A stretch of 5,239 bases of DNA, taken from the NCBI GenBank assembly GCA_003694775.1, contig RFJV01000260.1:1-5239 (forward strand), read 5' to 3'. The number at the start of each line of letters is the position of its first letter. Position 1 is the stretch's first letter. The position numbers were made by a program, and so were the translations under genes. This DNA is from Chloroflexota bacterium. GTDB taxonomy: Bacteria; Chloroflexota; Anaerolineae; 4572-78; J111. This document shows positions 1-5,164 of this stretch, one piece after another. Under the pieces are notes generated by a model. It was not told the DNA's origin. It searched no databases and saw only the letters and a list, made by a program, of their open reading frames with translations.

Positions 1-21
1 AACTCCCCAACTCCCAAACTG

Positions 22-30
22 AAAGGAGGT
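22..30 (+). promoter_or_regulatory. Ribosome binding site of pssA
   Basis: AAAGGAGGT is a full match to the anti-Shine-Dalgarno sequence and ends 5 bases before a TTG codon. It decides the start of pssA, because no ATG lies at a suitable distance in that frame. The strong site may compensate for the TTG start. Confidence 0.85.
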
Positions 31-35
31 TCACC

Positions 36-737
36 TTGCCCCGACAGGTCACAGCGGTTATTCCCTGTATGGCGACGTTCAGTTCGCTGATGTTAGGCGT
101 GCTGGCAATTATGGTGCTCGGCGAGGAGATGTTCTTTCTGGCCGCGGCTCTGATTACGCTGGCTTCCGTCCTGGATGTACTGGATGGACAGCTAGCCTCC
201 CGGCTGAATGCCATCAGCGACATCGGCAAGGAGCTGGATTCTCTGGCCGATGTGGTCACCTTTGGCGTCGCGCCGACCATTTTCCTGTATCACCTTCTGC
301 TGGTGGTCGGCGTGGTCAAGCCGGTGGCAATGGTTACATCGCTGGCGTTTGTAGTTGCCGGCGCCTTCCGGTTGGCCCGCTTCAATACTATGCCTTCGGA
401 CCGGGATGCCTATTTCAAAGGGATGCCGATTCCAATGGCCGGTATTCTGCTGATTACCGGCAGTTTCTGGCAGCATTGGGTGGTCAACGTGTGGTGGATT
501 GTGGCCGTCATTTCGGTCAGCTATCTGATGGTCAGTCCCTTTCCCTATCCCAAGAGCAAACACATCTTCAGTATGTCCCCGTTGAGCTGGGTAGGGATAG
601 CCGCGGTGGCAGTTATTTGGGGGGCCGTGACCAACAGCTGGCAGGCGGTTCCCTTTGGCCTGATGCTGTTGTATGCCCTGAGCGGGCCGGTGATGTCGGT
701 GCTGTATCCGGCCCACACCACGGAGGCGGCAGAATGA
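36..737 (+). CDS. pssA: CDP-diacylglycerol--serine O-phosphatidyltransferase (phosphatidylserine synthase, type II)
   Basis: This integral membrane enzyme of the CDP-alcohol phosphatidyltransferase family is predicted to join serine to CDP-diacylglycerol, giving phosphatidylserine and CMP. The 233-residue length suits the type II (Bacillus-like) class. The catalytic motif spans residues 47-72, with D47, D50, G51, G64, D68 and D72 all present. PssA-typical stretches follow: DSLADVVTFGVAP (68-80), FRLARFN (111-117), YFKGMPIPMAG (126-136) and a PFPYPKSKH loop (168-176). Hydrophobic segments fill most of the rest. The usual Arg of DGxxAR is Ser55 here, with Arg56 next to it. The TTG start is fixed by the ribosome binding site. 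The stop overlaps the psd start (ATGA), and psd encodes the next step, which supports PssA over other family members such as PgsA. The upstream operon context lies outside the window. Confidence 0.9.
   Translation: MPRQVTAVIPCMATFSSLMLGVLAIMVLGEEMFFLAAALITLASVLDVLDGQLASRLNAISDIGKELDSLADVVTFGVAPTIFLYHLLLVVGVVKPVAMVTSLAFVVAGAFRLARFNTMPSDRDAYFKGMPIPMAGILLITGSFWQHWVVNVWWIVAVISVSYLMVSPFPYPKSKHIFSMSPLSWVGIAAVAVIWGAVTNSWQAVPFGLMLLYALSGPVMSVLYPAHTTEAAE
722..726 (+). promoter_or_regulatory. Ribosome binding site of psd
   Basis: GGAGG lies inside the last codons of pssA, 7 bases before the ATG at 734. It supports that ATG over the longer open frame, which runs back to about 476 through the middle of pssA. 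Confidence 0.7.
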
Positions 738-1372
738 GCGGTCTGAACGCGGCCTGGCGCGAAGTCAGGCAGGTGGTGCTGGGATTGGTCGTTGCCGCCC
801 TGGTGGGGCTGGTCACCCGCCGGCGCGGGGTAACGTGGCTGTCGCTGGCCGGTCTGGGGTGGGTGGTCTACTTTTTCCGCGACCCGGACCGCCGGCCAGA
901 GCTGGTTGCGCCGGGCCTCATTCTTTCGCCCGCGGATGGGCGGGTGATGAGCATTGACCCCATCGAGGAGCCGGAATGGATAAGTGGCCGGGCATGGCAG
1001 GTCAGCATTTTCTTGAGCCTGTTCGATGTGCACGTTCAGCGTGCCCCCTGCCGCGGCCAGGTGCAGGACGTTCGCTACACAGCCGGCAGTTTTGCCCCCG
1101 CCTTCCTGCGCCACGCCGACAGCAACGAGGCAAACACCATCGTTCTGCAAACCCCTTACGGCCCGATGGTGGTCAGGCAGATGGCCGGCCTGCTGGCCCG
1201 GCGGATTGTTTGCCGGGTGGTCCCAGGCCAAACGCTGGAGGCCGGGGAGCGGCTGGGGCTGATAAAATTCGGCAGTCGGGTTGACCTGCTTCTGCCGGAG
1301 AACGCCCAAATTTTGGTCCGGCAGGGGGAACGGGTGTTCGGCGGGCAAACGGTTATCGCCCGGATGGAGTAG
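734..1372 (+). CDS. psd: Phosphatidylserine decarboxylase proenzyme, short PSD-A type
   Basis: It decarboxylates phosphatidylserine to phosphatidylethanolamine at the membrane, directly after PssA. The 212-residue protein matches the short PSD-A class (about 200-230 aa). Two hydrophobic segments lie near residues 12-28 and 33-47, followed by the family signature FFRDPDR (47-53). SPADG (65-69, D68) and FDVHVQRAP (97-105, H100) carry the Asp and His expected for self-cleavage. KFGSRVDLLLP (178-188) holds the cleavage site between G180 and S181, so S181 would become the pyruvoyl group, giving a 180-residue beta chain and a 32-residue alpha chain. VRQMAGLLARRIVC (147-160) is also typical. The ATG at 734 overlaps the pssA stop by four bases, implying translational coupling. 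The same frame is open upstream, but that sequence is pssA read in another frame. No terminator follows; a promoter begins 6 bases after the stop. Confidence 0.95.
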   Translation: MSGLNAAWREVRQVVLGLVVAALVGLVTRRRGVTWLSLAGLGWVVYFFRDPDRRPELVAPGLILSPADGRVMSIDPIEEPEWISGRAWQVSIFLSLFDVHVQRAPCRGQVQDVRYTAGSFAPAFLRHADSNEANTIVLQTPYGPMVVRQMAGLLARRIVCRVVPGQTLEAGERLGLIKFGSRVDLLLPENAQILVRQGERVFGGQTVIARME

Positions 1373-1378
1373 CCATTT

Positions 1379-1407
1379 TTGACTTTTTACCCCTACGCGA
1401 ATATAAT
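1379..1407 (+). promoter_or_regulatory. Sigma-70-type promoter P1 for rplU-rpmA-rpmE
   Basis: TTGACT (1379-1384) and TATAAT (1402-1407) are separated by 17 bases, the ideal spacing, with an exact -10 hexamer and five of six -35 matches. Transcription would start near 1414, leaving a leader of roughly 130 bases before rplU. The site begins only 6 bases after the psd stop. Confidence 0.8.
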
Positions 1408-1410
1408 GAT

Positions 1411-1433
1411 GGTCTGTGTGTGACCGGCAGACC
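1411..1433 (+). promoter_or_regulatory. Inverted repeat at the P1 start point, possible operator or leader hairpin
   Basis: GGTCTG (1411-1416) and CAGACC (1428-1433) are exact reverse complements around an 11-base loop. The left arm overlaps the expected transcription start near 1414. It could act as a DNA operator or, if the start is slightly earlier, as the first hairpin of the leader. Six base pairs can arise by chance, so this is tentative. Confidence 0.35.
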
Positions 1434-1449
1434 TGGTCGCACTCGTTTT

Positions 1450-1478
1450 TTGTTGACGCGCCGCTGGCCGGCTATAAT
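1450..1478 (+). promoter_or_regulatory. Probable second promoter P2 for rplU
   Basis: TATAAT (1473-1478) is an exact -10. The best-spaced -35 is TTGTTG (1450-1455, 17-base spacer, three of six matches). A better hexamer, TTGACG (1453-1458), is only 14 bases away, which is too close for normal use. The exact -10 directly upstream of a ribosomal-protein operon makes a tandem promoter plausible, with a start near 1485. Confidence 0.5.
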
Positions 1479-1541
1479 TTCCCTGATGATTCAGCCGGGC
1501 AGTGAAATCATATCAATACCTAACGGAATGGAGCTGTGACG

Positions 1542-1856
1542 ATGTACGCTGTAATCGAAACAGGTAGCAAACAGTACCGGGTGGCAGAAGGTGATGTGAT
1601 TGAAGTAGAAACCCTTCCGGCTGAACCCGGCGACAGGGTGGAGCTGGACAAGGTCCTGCTGGTCTCCGGTGAAAAAGGCGTGGTAGTGGGCAACCCCACC
1701 GTTCAGGGGGCAAAGGTTGTTGCTACCGTCCAGACTCACGGGCGGGGCAAAAAAGTCATTGTCTACAAGCACAAAAAGAACTACCACAAAAAGCAGGGCC
1801 ACCGGCAGAACTTCACCCGACTGCACATTGACGAAATTTCAGTAGAGGAGAAATAA
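1542..1856 (+). CDS. rplU: 50S ribosomal protein L21
   Basis: L21 is a component of the large ribosomal subunit that binds 23S rRNA. The 104-residue length and N-terminus [18 protein letters not shown] are standard; the family more often has ETGGKQYRV, so the second Gly is Ser here. [11 protein letters not shown] near residues 52-62 and the basic [23 protein letters not shown] segment (from about 70) are typical, as is the C-terminal [12 protein letters not shown] at 1536 is in frame, but GGAG at 1530-1533 sits 8 bases before the ATG at 1542 and only 2 before the GTG, so the ATG is chosen. rpmA follows after 2 bases, the common rplU-rpmA order. The roughly 130-base leader could host autoregulation, as known for some L21 operons, but I cannot match a specific leader class. 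Confidence 0.97.
   Translation: MYAVIETGSKQYRVAEGDVIEVETLPAEPGDRVELDKVLLVSGEKGVVVGNPTVQGAKVVATVQTHGRGKKVIVYKHKKNYHKKQGHRQNFTRLHIDEISVEEK
1845..1850 (+). promoter_or_regulatory. Ribosome binding site of rpmA
   Basis: GAGGAG lies inside the last codons of rplU, 8 bases before the rpmA ATG at 1859. The overlap with the end of rplU suggests coupled translation of L21 and L27. Confidence 0.75.
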
Positions 1857-1858
1857 CA

Positions 1859-2119
1859 ATGGCGCATAAAAAAGGTGGCGGTTCTACTCGTAACGGACGC
1901 GACAGCCACAGCAAACGGCTGGGCGTGAAAAAGTTTGGCGGCGAAGTCGTGCGTGCCGGGAATATCCTGGTCCGCCAGCGCGGAACCAGGTTCCATCCCG
2001 GCATCAACGTCGGCATGGGCAGTGACTACACCCTCTTTGCCACTATTGACGGCTACGTTAAATTTGAGCATATCGACAAGAAAAGAAAACGGGTGAGTGT
2101 TTACCCCGAACGAGTATAG
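1859..2119 (+). CDS. rpmA: 50S ribosomal protein L27
   Basis: L27 is the large-subunit protein whose N-terminal tail reaches the peptidyl transferase centre. The 86-residue length is standard. [16 protein letters not shown] is the mature-type N-terminus, without the cleavable extension seen in Firmicutes. [24 protein letters not shown] (about 20-43) and a [17 protein letters not shown] stretch (45-61) are hallmark regions, and the protein ends [13 protein letters not shown]. It lies 2 bases after rplU and 22 bases before rpmE, in one operon. Confidence 0.97.
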   Translation: MAHKKGGGSTRNGRDSHSKRLGVKKFGGEVVRAGNILVRQRGTRFHPGINVGMGSDYTLFATIDGYVKFEHIDKKRKRVSVYPERV

Positions 2120-2141
2120 TTGAGAAAGGTTTCTTTGAGCG

Positions 2142-2621
2142 ATGAAAACCGGAATTCATCCTACGTATTATCCAGACGCTCAGGTCATTTGCGCCTGCGG
2201 CAACACCTGGACCACCGGCTCCACCCAGAAGGTCATTCACACCGACGTATGCTCCAAGTGCCATCCCTTCTTCACCGGCGAACAGCGCATCGTGGACTCC
2301 GCCGGCCAGGTTGACCGCTTTATGAAACGCCTGAGCCAGTATGACGCGCACCAGCAGGCCGAAATGGAGCGGCAGGCCAAACTGCGGAAAAAGCGGGAAC
2401 AGCGCTTCCTCAAACAGCAGTTGCTGGCCCTGGAACTGCCGGAAGAAATTCACCAGGTCTTCCATGAGGCCAACATCATCACCGTTGGCGACCTGGCGGC
2501 TAAACTGGAAAAGGACCGCGACAGCCTGCTGGCCCTGGAAGGTATTGACGAACAGGTTCTGGCCGATACCGAAACTCGCCTGGCTACAGCCCGCGAACTC
2601 TTCTTTGCCGAAGGGAAGTAG
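2142..2621 (+). CDS. rpmE: 50S ribosomal protein L31 with a C-terminal alpha-CTD/NusA-like helix-hairpin-helix extension
   Basis: Residues 1-65 are a normal zinc-type L31, a large-subunit surface protein near the subunit interface: [12 protein letters not shown] start, metal-ligand cysteines C17, C19, C37 and C40, CHPFFTGEQ (40-48) and a VDRFMKR end (57-63). Ordinary L31 stops near 65-80 residues; this one has 159. Residues 66-95 form a Lys/Arg/Glu/Gln-rich helix, possibly a coiled coil. Residues 96-150 ([43 protein letters not shown]) follow the pattern of RNA polymerase alpha-CTD and NusA C-terminal repeats. By eye, the domain lacks the basic residues that let alpha-CTD bind DNA and is acidic, so protein binding is the likelier role (inference). 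The ATG at 2142 matches the family start; its ribosome binding site is weak (AGAAAGG, 12-base spacer). A terminator follows 59 bases after the stop. Confidence 0.88.
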   Translation: MKTGIHPTYYPDAQVICACGNTWTTGSTQKVIHTDVCSKCHPFFTGEQRIVDSAGQVDRFMKRLSQYDAHQQAEMERQAKLRKKREQRFLKQQLLALELPEEIHQVFHEANIITVGDLAAKLEKDRDSLLALEGIDEQVLADTETRLATARELFFAEGK

Positions 2622-2680
2622 GCCAGCGCTGATTTCCCTGCATACCAACCAATGATGGTGTACAGCGTTTTAAAAAATCA

Positions 2681-2714
2681 GGCAGATTCGCTTTAGCGAT
2701 TCTGCCTTTTTTTT
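2681..2714 (+). terminator. Intrinsic terminator of rplU-rpmA-rpmE, directly before tdk
   Basis: Two 12-base arms (2681-2692 and 2695-2706) are complementary except for one internal T-T mismatch, and eight Ts follow (2707-2714). GGCAGA pairs with TCTGCC and TCGCT with AGCGA; the very tight centre would open to a 4-base loop. An A-run at 2672-2677 precedes it, so some function in the other direction is possible. The last T is adjacent to the tdk ribosome binding site. Confidence 0.88.
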
Positions 2715-2721
2715 GGAGGAG
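2715..2721 (+). promoter_or_regulatory. Ribosome binding site of tdk
   Basis: GGAGGAG begins at the base after the terminator T-run and ends 5 bases before the GTG at 2727. It fixes GTG as the start of tdk. Nothing as large as a promoter fits between the terminator and this site. Confidence 0.8.
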
Positions 2722-2726
2722 AAACC

Positions 2727-3335
2727 GTGTATCAATACCATCGCTACGATGGCGGCTGGATAGAGCTGATTTGCGGCAGTATGTTCAGCGGAAAAACCGA
2801 GGAGCTGATTCGGCGGGTCAAACGGGCCGAAATTGCCCGGCAAAAGGTGCAGGTCTTCAAGCCCCGGTTGGATAACCGCTACCAGGCCGAAAAAGTCAGC
2901 TCCCACAGCGGCAGTTATTACGATGCCATCGTCGTCGACCGGGCCGCGGATATTGCCGCCCTGATCGACGAAGACACCAACGTGGTCGCCATCGACGAAG
3001 TGCAGTTTTTCGACTGGACCATCGCCGAACTGTGCGAAAAGCTGGCGAATGAAGGCCGGCGGGTGATTCTGGCCGGCCTGGATATGGACTTCCGCGGCGA
3101 GCCGTTCGGCCCCATTCCCCTGCTGATGGCCCAGGCGGAAATGGTCGACAAACTGCAGGCCATCTGTATGGTCTGCGGGGCGCCGGCCAGCCGCACCCAA
3201 CGCCTTATCGACGGCAAACCGGCCAACTACGATGACCCCGTTATCCTGGTCGGGGCCAGTGAGGTGTACGAAGCCCGCTGTCGCCAGCACCATATTGTGC
3301 CCCGGAGCGGAAACAACGGAGAAACCGGCCAATGA
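2727..3335 (+). CDS. tdk: Thymidine kinase, type II (TK1-like)
   Basis: This cytoplasmic salvage enzyme phosphorylates thymidine to dTMP with ATP. The 202-residue length fits the TK1-like family. The P-loop GSMFSGKT spans residues 17-24. DEVQFFD (90-96) contains the Walker B-like Asp90 and catalytic Glu91. [15 protein letters not shown] (115-129) is a family signature. Zinc ligands are C147 and C150 (CMVC), C185 and probably H188 (CRQH). The substrate-binding lasso is around residues 153-182, ending [15 protein letters not shown]. The GTG start is set by its ribosome binding site. The N-terminal extension before the P-loop (about 11 residues) is a little longer than the shortest family members. 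The stop overlaps the sufE start by four bases. tdk after rpmE is a known gene order in Gram-positive-like genomes; here a terminator separates them. Confidence 0.96.
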   Translation: MYQYHRYDGGWIELICGSMFSGKTEELIRRVKRAEIARQKVQVFKPRLDNRYQAEKVSSHSGSYYDAIVVDRAADIAALIDEDTNVVAIDEVQFFDWTIAELCEKLANEGRRVILAGLDMDFRGEPFGPIPLLMAQAEMVDKLQAICMVCGAPASRTQRLIDGKPANYDDPVILVGASEVYEARCRQHHIVPRSGNNGETGQ

Positions 3336-3781
3336 ACCAGCCAACACCCCAGCTTCCGCCCCGCCTGCAAGATATTGTCGAAGATTTCAGCCTGTGCGAG
3401 GGGGAAGAAAAGCTGGAACTTCTGCTGGAATACGCGGAAAAAATGCCGCCCCTGCCGCCCCACCTGAACCGCGAGACCGATTTTGAGCAGGTGCACGAAT
3501 GTATGACCCCCGTGTTTGTCCACGCGGAAATGGAAAACGGCGGGTTGGTTTTCTATTTTGACATTCCGCCGGAGTCGCCTACGGTGCGGGGCTTTGCCTC
3601 TCTGCTGGCGGAGGGACTGCGCGGCGCGTCGCCGGAGCAGGTGCTGGCCGTCCCCTACACCTTTTTCCAGCAGATGGGCCTGCATACCGTGCTGTCTGGC
3701 CAGCGGATGAACGGCCTGCACGCCATTCTGGCCTATCTGAAGCGGCTGGCAAGCCAGCAGATTGAGCAGACGCAATCGTAA
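3332..3781 (+). CDS. sufE: SufE-family sulfur acceptor for Fe-S cluster assembly
   Basis: SufE proteins take persulfide sulfur from a cysteine desulfurase (SufS/CsdA) and pass it to the Fe-S scaffold in the cytoplasm. The 149-residue length fits (E. coli SufE is 138). [31 protein letters not shown] (12-42) is the family's N-terminal helical region. [13 protein letters not shown] (51-63) puts C57 where the catalytic Cys of the family (GCQSQVW in E. coli) sits. [15 protein letters not shown] (82-96) and the C-terminal [20 protein letters not shown] (121-140) are also typical. The ATG overlaps the tdk stop (ATGA), with GGAG 10 bases upstream, so translation is probably coupled. No desulfurase or other suf gene is in the window, so the partner must be elsewhere. 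Membership in the family is clear; the exact partner is not. Confidence 0.9.
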   Translation: MNQPTPQLPPRLQDIVEDFSLCEGEEKLELLLEYAEKMPPLPPHLNRETDFEQVHECMTPVFVHAEMENGGLVFYFDIPPESPTVRGFASLLAEGLRGASPEQVLAVPYTFFQQMGLHTVLSGQRMNGLHAILAYLKRLASQQIEQTQS

Positions 3782-3795
3782 TAACGGGAACTGCC

Positions 3796-4653
3796 TTGAA
3801 AATTGCTGTTCTGGCCGACATTCATGCCAACCTGGTTGCCCTGGAAGCGGTGACCGCCCACCTGGAAGCCTGGCATCCCGACGTTGTTGTGGTCGCCGGC
3901 GATGTGGTCAACCGCGGCCCGCGGCCTCTGGAATGTCTCCAGTTTGTCCGGCAGAAACAGCAGACCGATGGCTGGCTGGTGGTGCGCGGCAATCACGAGG
4001 ATTACGTCCTCAGCCATACCCGCCCCGATGCCCCTCGCCACGGCCCGGCTTTTGAGGTGCACCGCTTTTCCTACTGGACATTCTGCCAGCTCGATGGCTG
4101 TCTGGATGAATTAACCGCTATGCCCTTCCAGCAGACCCTCTATACCCCCGACGGGGCAGAAGTACGGGTGGTGCACGCCTCTATGCGGGACAACCGGGAC
4201 GGTATCTACCCCGAAACCACCGACGCCGCCCTGCGCGAAAAAATTCAGCCCCCGCCGTCTCTGCTGTGTGTGGGCCACACCCACCGGCCGCTGACCCGCC
4301 GGATTGACCGCACTCTGGTGGTCAATGTGGGCGCGGTGGGCCTGCCGTTCGACGGGGACCGCCGGGCCTGCTACGCTCAGATTGAGCGTCGCGGCCACCG
4401 CTGGCAGGCTCGCCTGGTCCGCCTGCCGTACAACCTGGCTCGCGCCGAGCAGGATTTCTTTACTGCCGGCTTTTTCGACGGCTGTGGCCCGCTGGGGTAT
4501 CTCATCCTGGACGAATTTCGCTCGGCCCGCTCCCGCCTGTACCAGTGGACGGTTCGCTACCAGTCGCGTGTTCTGGCGGGAGAAATGACCATGCAGGAGT
4601 CGGTCGAAGATTTTTTTGCCACCTATCTTCACCGCCCGTTTTCGCGCCGGTAG
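3796..4653 (+). CDS. Calcineurin-like metallophosphoesterase, substrate unknown
   Basis: The protein is a two-metal phosphoesterase of 285 residues, predicted cytoplasmic (no signal peptide or membrane segment). Metal and catalytic motifs appear in order: D8-x-H10 (LADIHAN), GDVVNRGP (35-42, D36), GNHE (65-68, N66 and H67), VVHAS (126-129, H127) and GHTH (160-163, H161 and H163). NVGAVGLPFDGDRRACYA (177-194) is typical of the YfcE/DR1281-like subgroup. The C-terminal part (about 205-285) is an extension with aromatic and charged residues that I cannot assign. The start is TTG at 3796 with a weak GGGA site 6 bases upstream; a start further downstream would lose D8 and H10. It lies 14 bases after sufE, so it is probably cotranscribed with tdk-sufE. 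Substrates in this fold range from phosphodiesters to nucleotides and proteins, and nothing here narrows that. Confidence 0.88.
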   Translation: MKIAVLADIHANLVALEAVTAHLEAWHPDVVVVAGDVVNRGPRPLECLQFVRQKQQTDGWLVVRGNHEDYVLSHTRPDAPRHGPAFEVHRFSYWTFCQLDGCLDELTAMPFQQTLYTPDGAEVRVVHASMRDNRDGIYPETTDAALREKIQPPPSLLCVGHTHRPLTRRIDRTLVVNVGAVGLPFDGDRRACYAQIERRGHRWQARLVRLPYNLARAEQDFFTAGFFDGCGPLGYLILDEFRSARSRLYQWTVRYQSRVLAGEMTMQESVEDFFATYLHRPFSRR

Positions 4654-4864
4654 TTCAGCAGTCACCAGGGATAGTTCTTGTGTTTGACACCCAAACCGAG
4701 GAATGGACGAATTTACGAATAGACGAATTTACGAATGAACGACGTGACAAAAAACATTCGTGATTTCGCAGTTTCGTAGTTTCGCAAATTCGCCCTGGAT
4801 TCGTAGACGGCCAGACACACAAAACATATCAAAATTTTGCAGTGCACCCTTTGCTCCTATCGCG
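4654..4864. other. Non-coding gap between the phosphoesterase gene and the mini-gene promoter
   Basis: Apart from inverted repeat copy A, I see no gene here. No T-run terminator follows the phosphoesterase gene. Bases 4804-4864 are AT-richer and hold a perfect 10-base palindrome, CAAAATTTTG (4830-4839), about 25 bases upstream of the next -35 box. Short open frames crossing this stretch are made of the repeat units and have no plausible ribosome binding site. Confidence 0.6.
4700..4803. repeat. 8-base-periodic imperfect inverted repeat, copy A
   Basis: The left arm (4700-4747) reads as six consecutive 8-base units near CGAATNNA; four begin with CGAAT, at 4708, 4716, 4724 and 4732. Two 16-base direct repeats (4706-4721 and 4722-4737) differ only in the last base. 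The right arm has TTCG at 4757, 4765, 4773, 4781 and 4789, again every 8 bases. The arms pair around a 17-base loop (4738-4754). Counting 4701-4737 against 4755-4791, about 28 of 37 positions pair, including two G-U. No open reading frame with family features is present. It starts 46 bases after the phosphoesterase stop, so it could cap or stabilise that transcript. Confidence 0.8.
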
Positions 4865-4892
4865 TTGACACATTACCCCGTCTGAATATAAT
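4865..4892 (+). promoter_or_regulatory. Full-consensus sigma-70-type promoter of the mini-gene
   Basis: TTGACA (4865-4870) and TATAAT (4887-4892) are both exact consensus hexamers with a 16-base spacer. This is the best promoter in the window. The start point would be near 4899, giving a leader of about 55 bases. It rules out the longer reading frame beginning at 4837, which lies upstream of the promoter. Confidence 0.85.
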
Positions 4893-4893
4893 T

Positions 4894-4920
4894 AGGGCAG
4901 ACGCCCTGAATTCGGGGGGG
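4894..4920 (+). promoter_or_regulatory. Start-site palindrome and seven-G run in the mini-gene leader
   Basis: AGGGC (4894-4898) and GCCCT (4903-4907) are exact reverse complements around a 4-base loop and straddle the predicted start point. The arrangement suits an operator more than an RNA hairpin. It is followed by the GAATTC palindrome (4908-4913) and seven consecutive Gs (4914-4920). The role is inferred only from position. Confidence 0.35.
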
Positions 4921-4933
4921 ACTCAATACATCC

Positions 4934-4940
4934 AAAGGAG
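4934..4940 (+). promoter_or_regulatory. Ribosome binding site of the mini-gene
   Basis: AAAGGAG is a strong match, but it lies 13 bases before the ATG at 4954, longer than the 5-9 bases seen for most genes in this window. The purine run continues to 4946, and a GAGAG register at 4940-4944 would give 9 bases. Two in-frame ATT codons (4948, 4951) lie at better spacing but are rarely used as starts. Confidence 0.6.
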
Positions 4941-4953
4941 AGAGAATATTATT

Positions 4954-5064
4954 ATGAACGAAGGTCTGATTGTTACGTTGCTGGTGGTCAACATTGCCCT
5001 GAGCGGCGCCGCCTTGCTGGGCGTTTTTGTGGTTCTGGGGATGCTGCGCGGCAAGGAGGAATAA
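4954..5064 (+). CDS. Small single-pass membrane protein, 36 residues, unknown function
   Basis: I do not recognise the family. The sequence has a short N-terminus (MNEG), one hydrophobic helix over residues 5-30, and a charged tail, LRGKEE (31-36). The Arg and Lys just after the helix favour a cytoplasmic C-terminus. The helix contains one polar residue (N13) and a small-xxx-small pattern (A19 to G23, with S17 and G18 adjacent), which often mediates helix-helix packing. The gene has its own consensus promoter, ribosome binding site and strong terminator, so it appears to be a single-gene transcription unit. Small one-helix proteins of this size include subunits of respiratory and photosynthetic complexes (CydX-like, CcoQ-like, Psb/Pet-like), but no specific resemblance can be claimed. 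The ATG at 4954 is the only ATG, GTG or TTG in this frame downstream of the predicted transcription start. Confidence 0.72.
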   Translation: MNEGLIVTLLVVNIALSGAALLGVFVVLGMLRGKEE

Positions 5065-5083
5065 ACCCCATCCGGTATGGAGC

Positions 5084-5122
5084 GGCCTCACAGGGAATTG
5101 GCAGCCTGTGAGGCCTTTTTTT
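5084..5122 (+). terminator. Intrinsic terminator of the mini-gene
   Basis: A perfect 11-bp stem, GGCCTCACAGG (5084-5094) with CCTGTGAGGCC (5105-5115), encloses a 10-base loop and is followed by seven Ts (5116-5122). It begins 19 bases after the mini-gene stop, closing a transcription unit of about 220 bases. Confidence 0.93.
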
Positions 5123-5164
5123 GTGTGTGTTTGTGGCGTGCGTTTTTTGGGTACCGGAGCCGTC

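Noticed and set aside
476..733. N-terminal extension of psd by 86 residues
   Set aside because: The stretch is pssA read in a second frame, has low-complexity Gly/Gln/Arg content, and GGAGG before the ATG at 734 gives a normal-length PSD.
545..1348. Long minus-strand frame opposite pssA and psd
   Set aside because: It lies antisense to two clear genes, has Pro/His/Gln-rich composition and no family motif.
1453..1478. TTGACG (1453-1458) as the -35 of P2
   Set aside because: The spacer to TATAAT is only 14 bases, too short for normal sigma-70 recognition; TTGTTG at 17 bases is weaker in sequence but better placed.
1536..1541. GTG start for rplU two codons upstream
   Set aside because: The ribosome binding site would be only 2 bases away, and the family starts at MYAVIETG.
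2058..2648. Minus-strand frame of 196 residues opposite rpmE
   Set aside because: It is the antisense shadow of the L31 gene and the end of rpmA, with no ribosome binding site or recognisable domain.
4684..4712. Promoter from TTGACA at 4684-4689
   Set aside because: With a 17-base spacer the -10 would be ACGAAT, three of six matches, and it falls inside the repeat; no gene follows at a suitable distance.
4545..4763. Frame of 72 residues at the end of the phosphoesterase gene
   Set aside because: It is half out-of-frame phosphoesterase and half repeat units, with no conserved feature.
4706..4803. CRISPR array
   Set aside because: The units are contiguous, only 8-16 bases long and without spacers, and the array is an inverted repeat; no cas gene is present.
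4837..4953. Longer 75-residue version of the small membrane protein
   Set aside because: Its start lies upstream of the consensus promoter at 4865-4892, and the added residues have no ribosome binding site or membrane logic.
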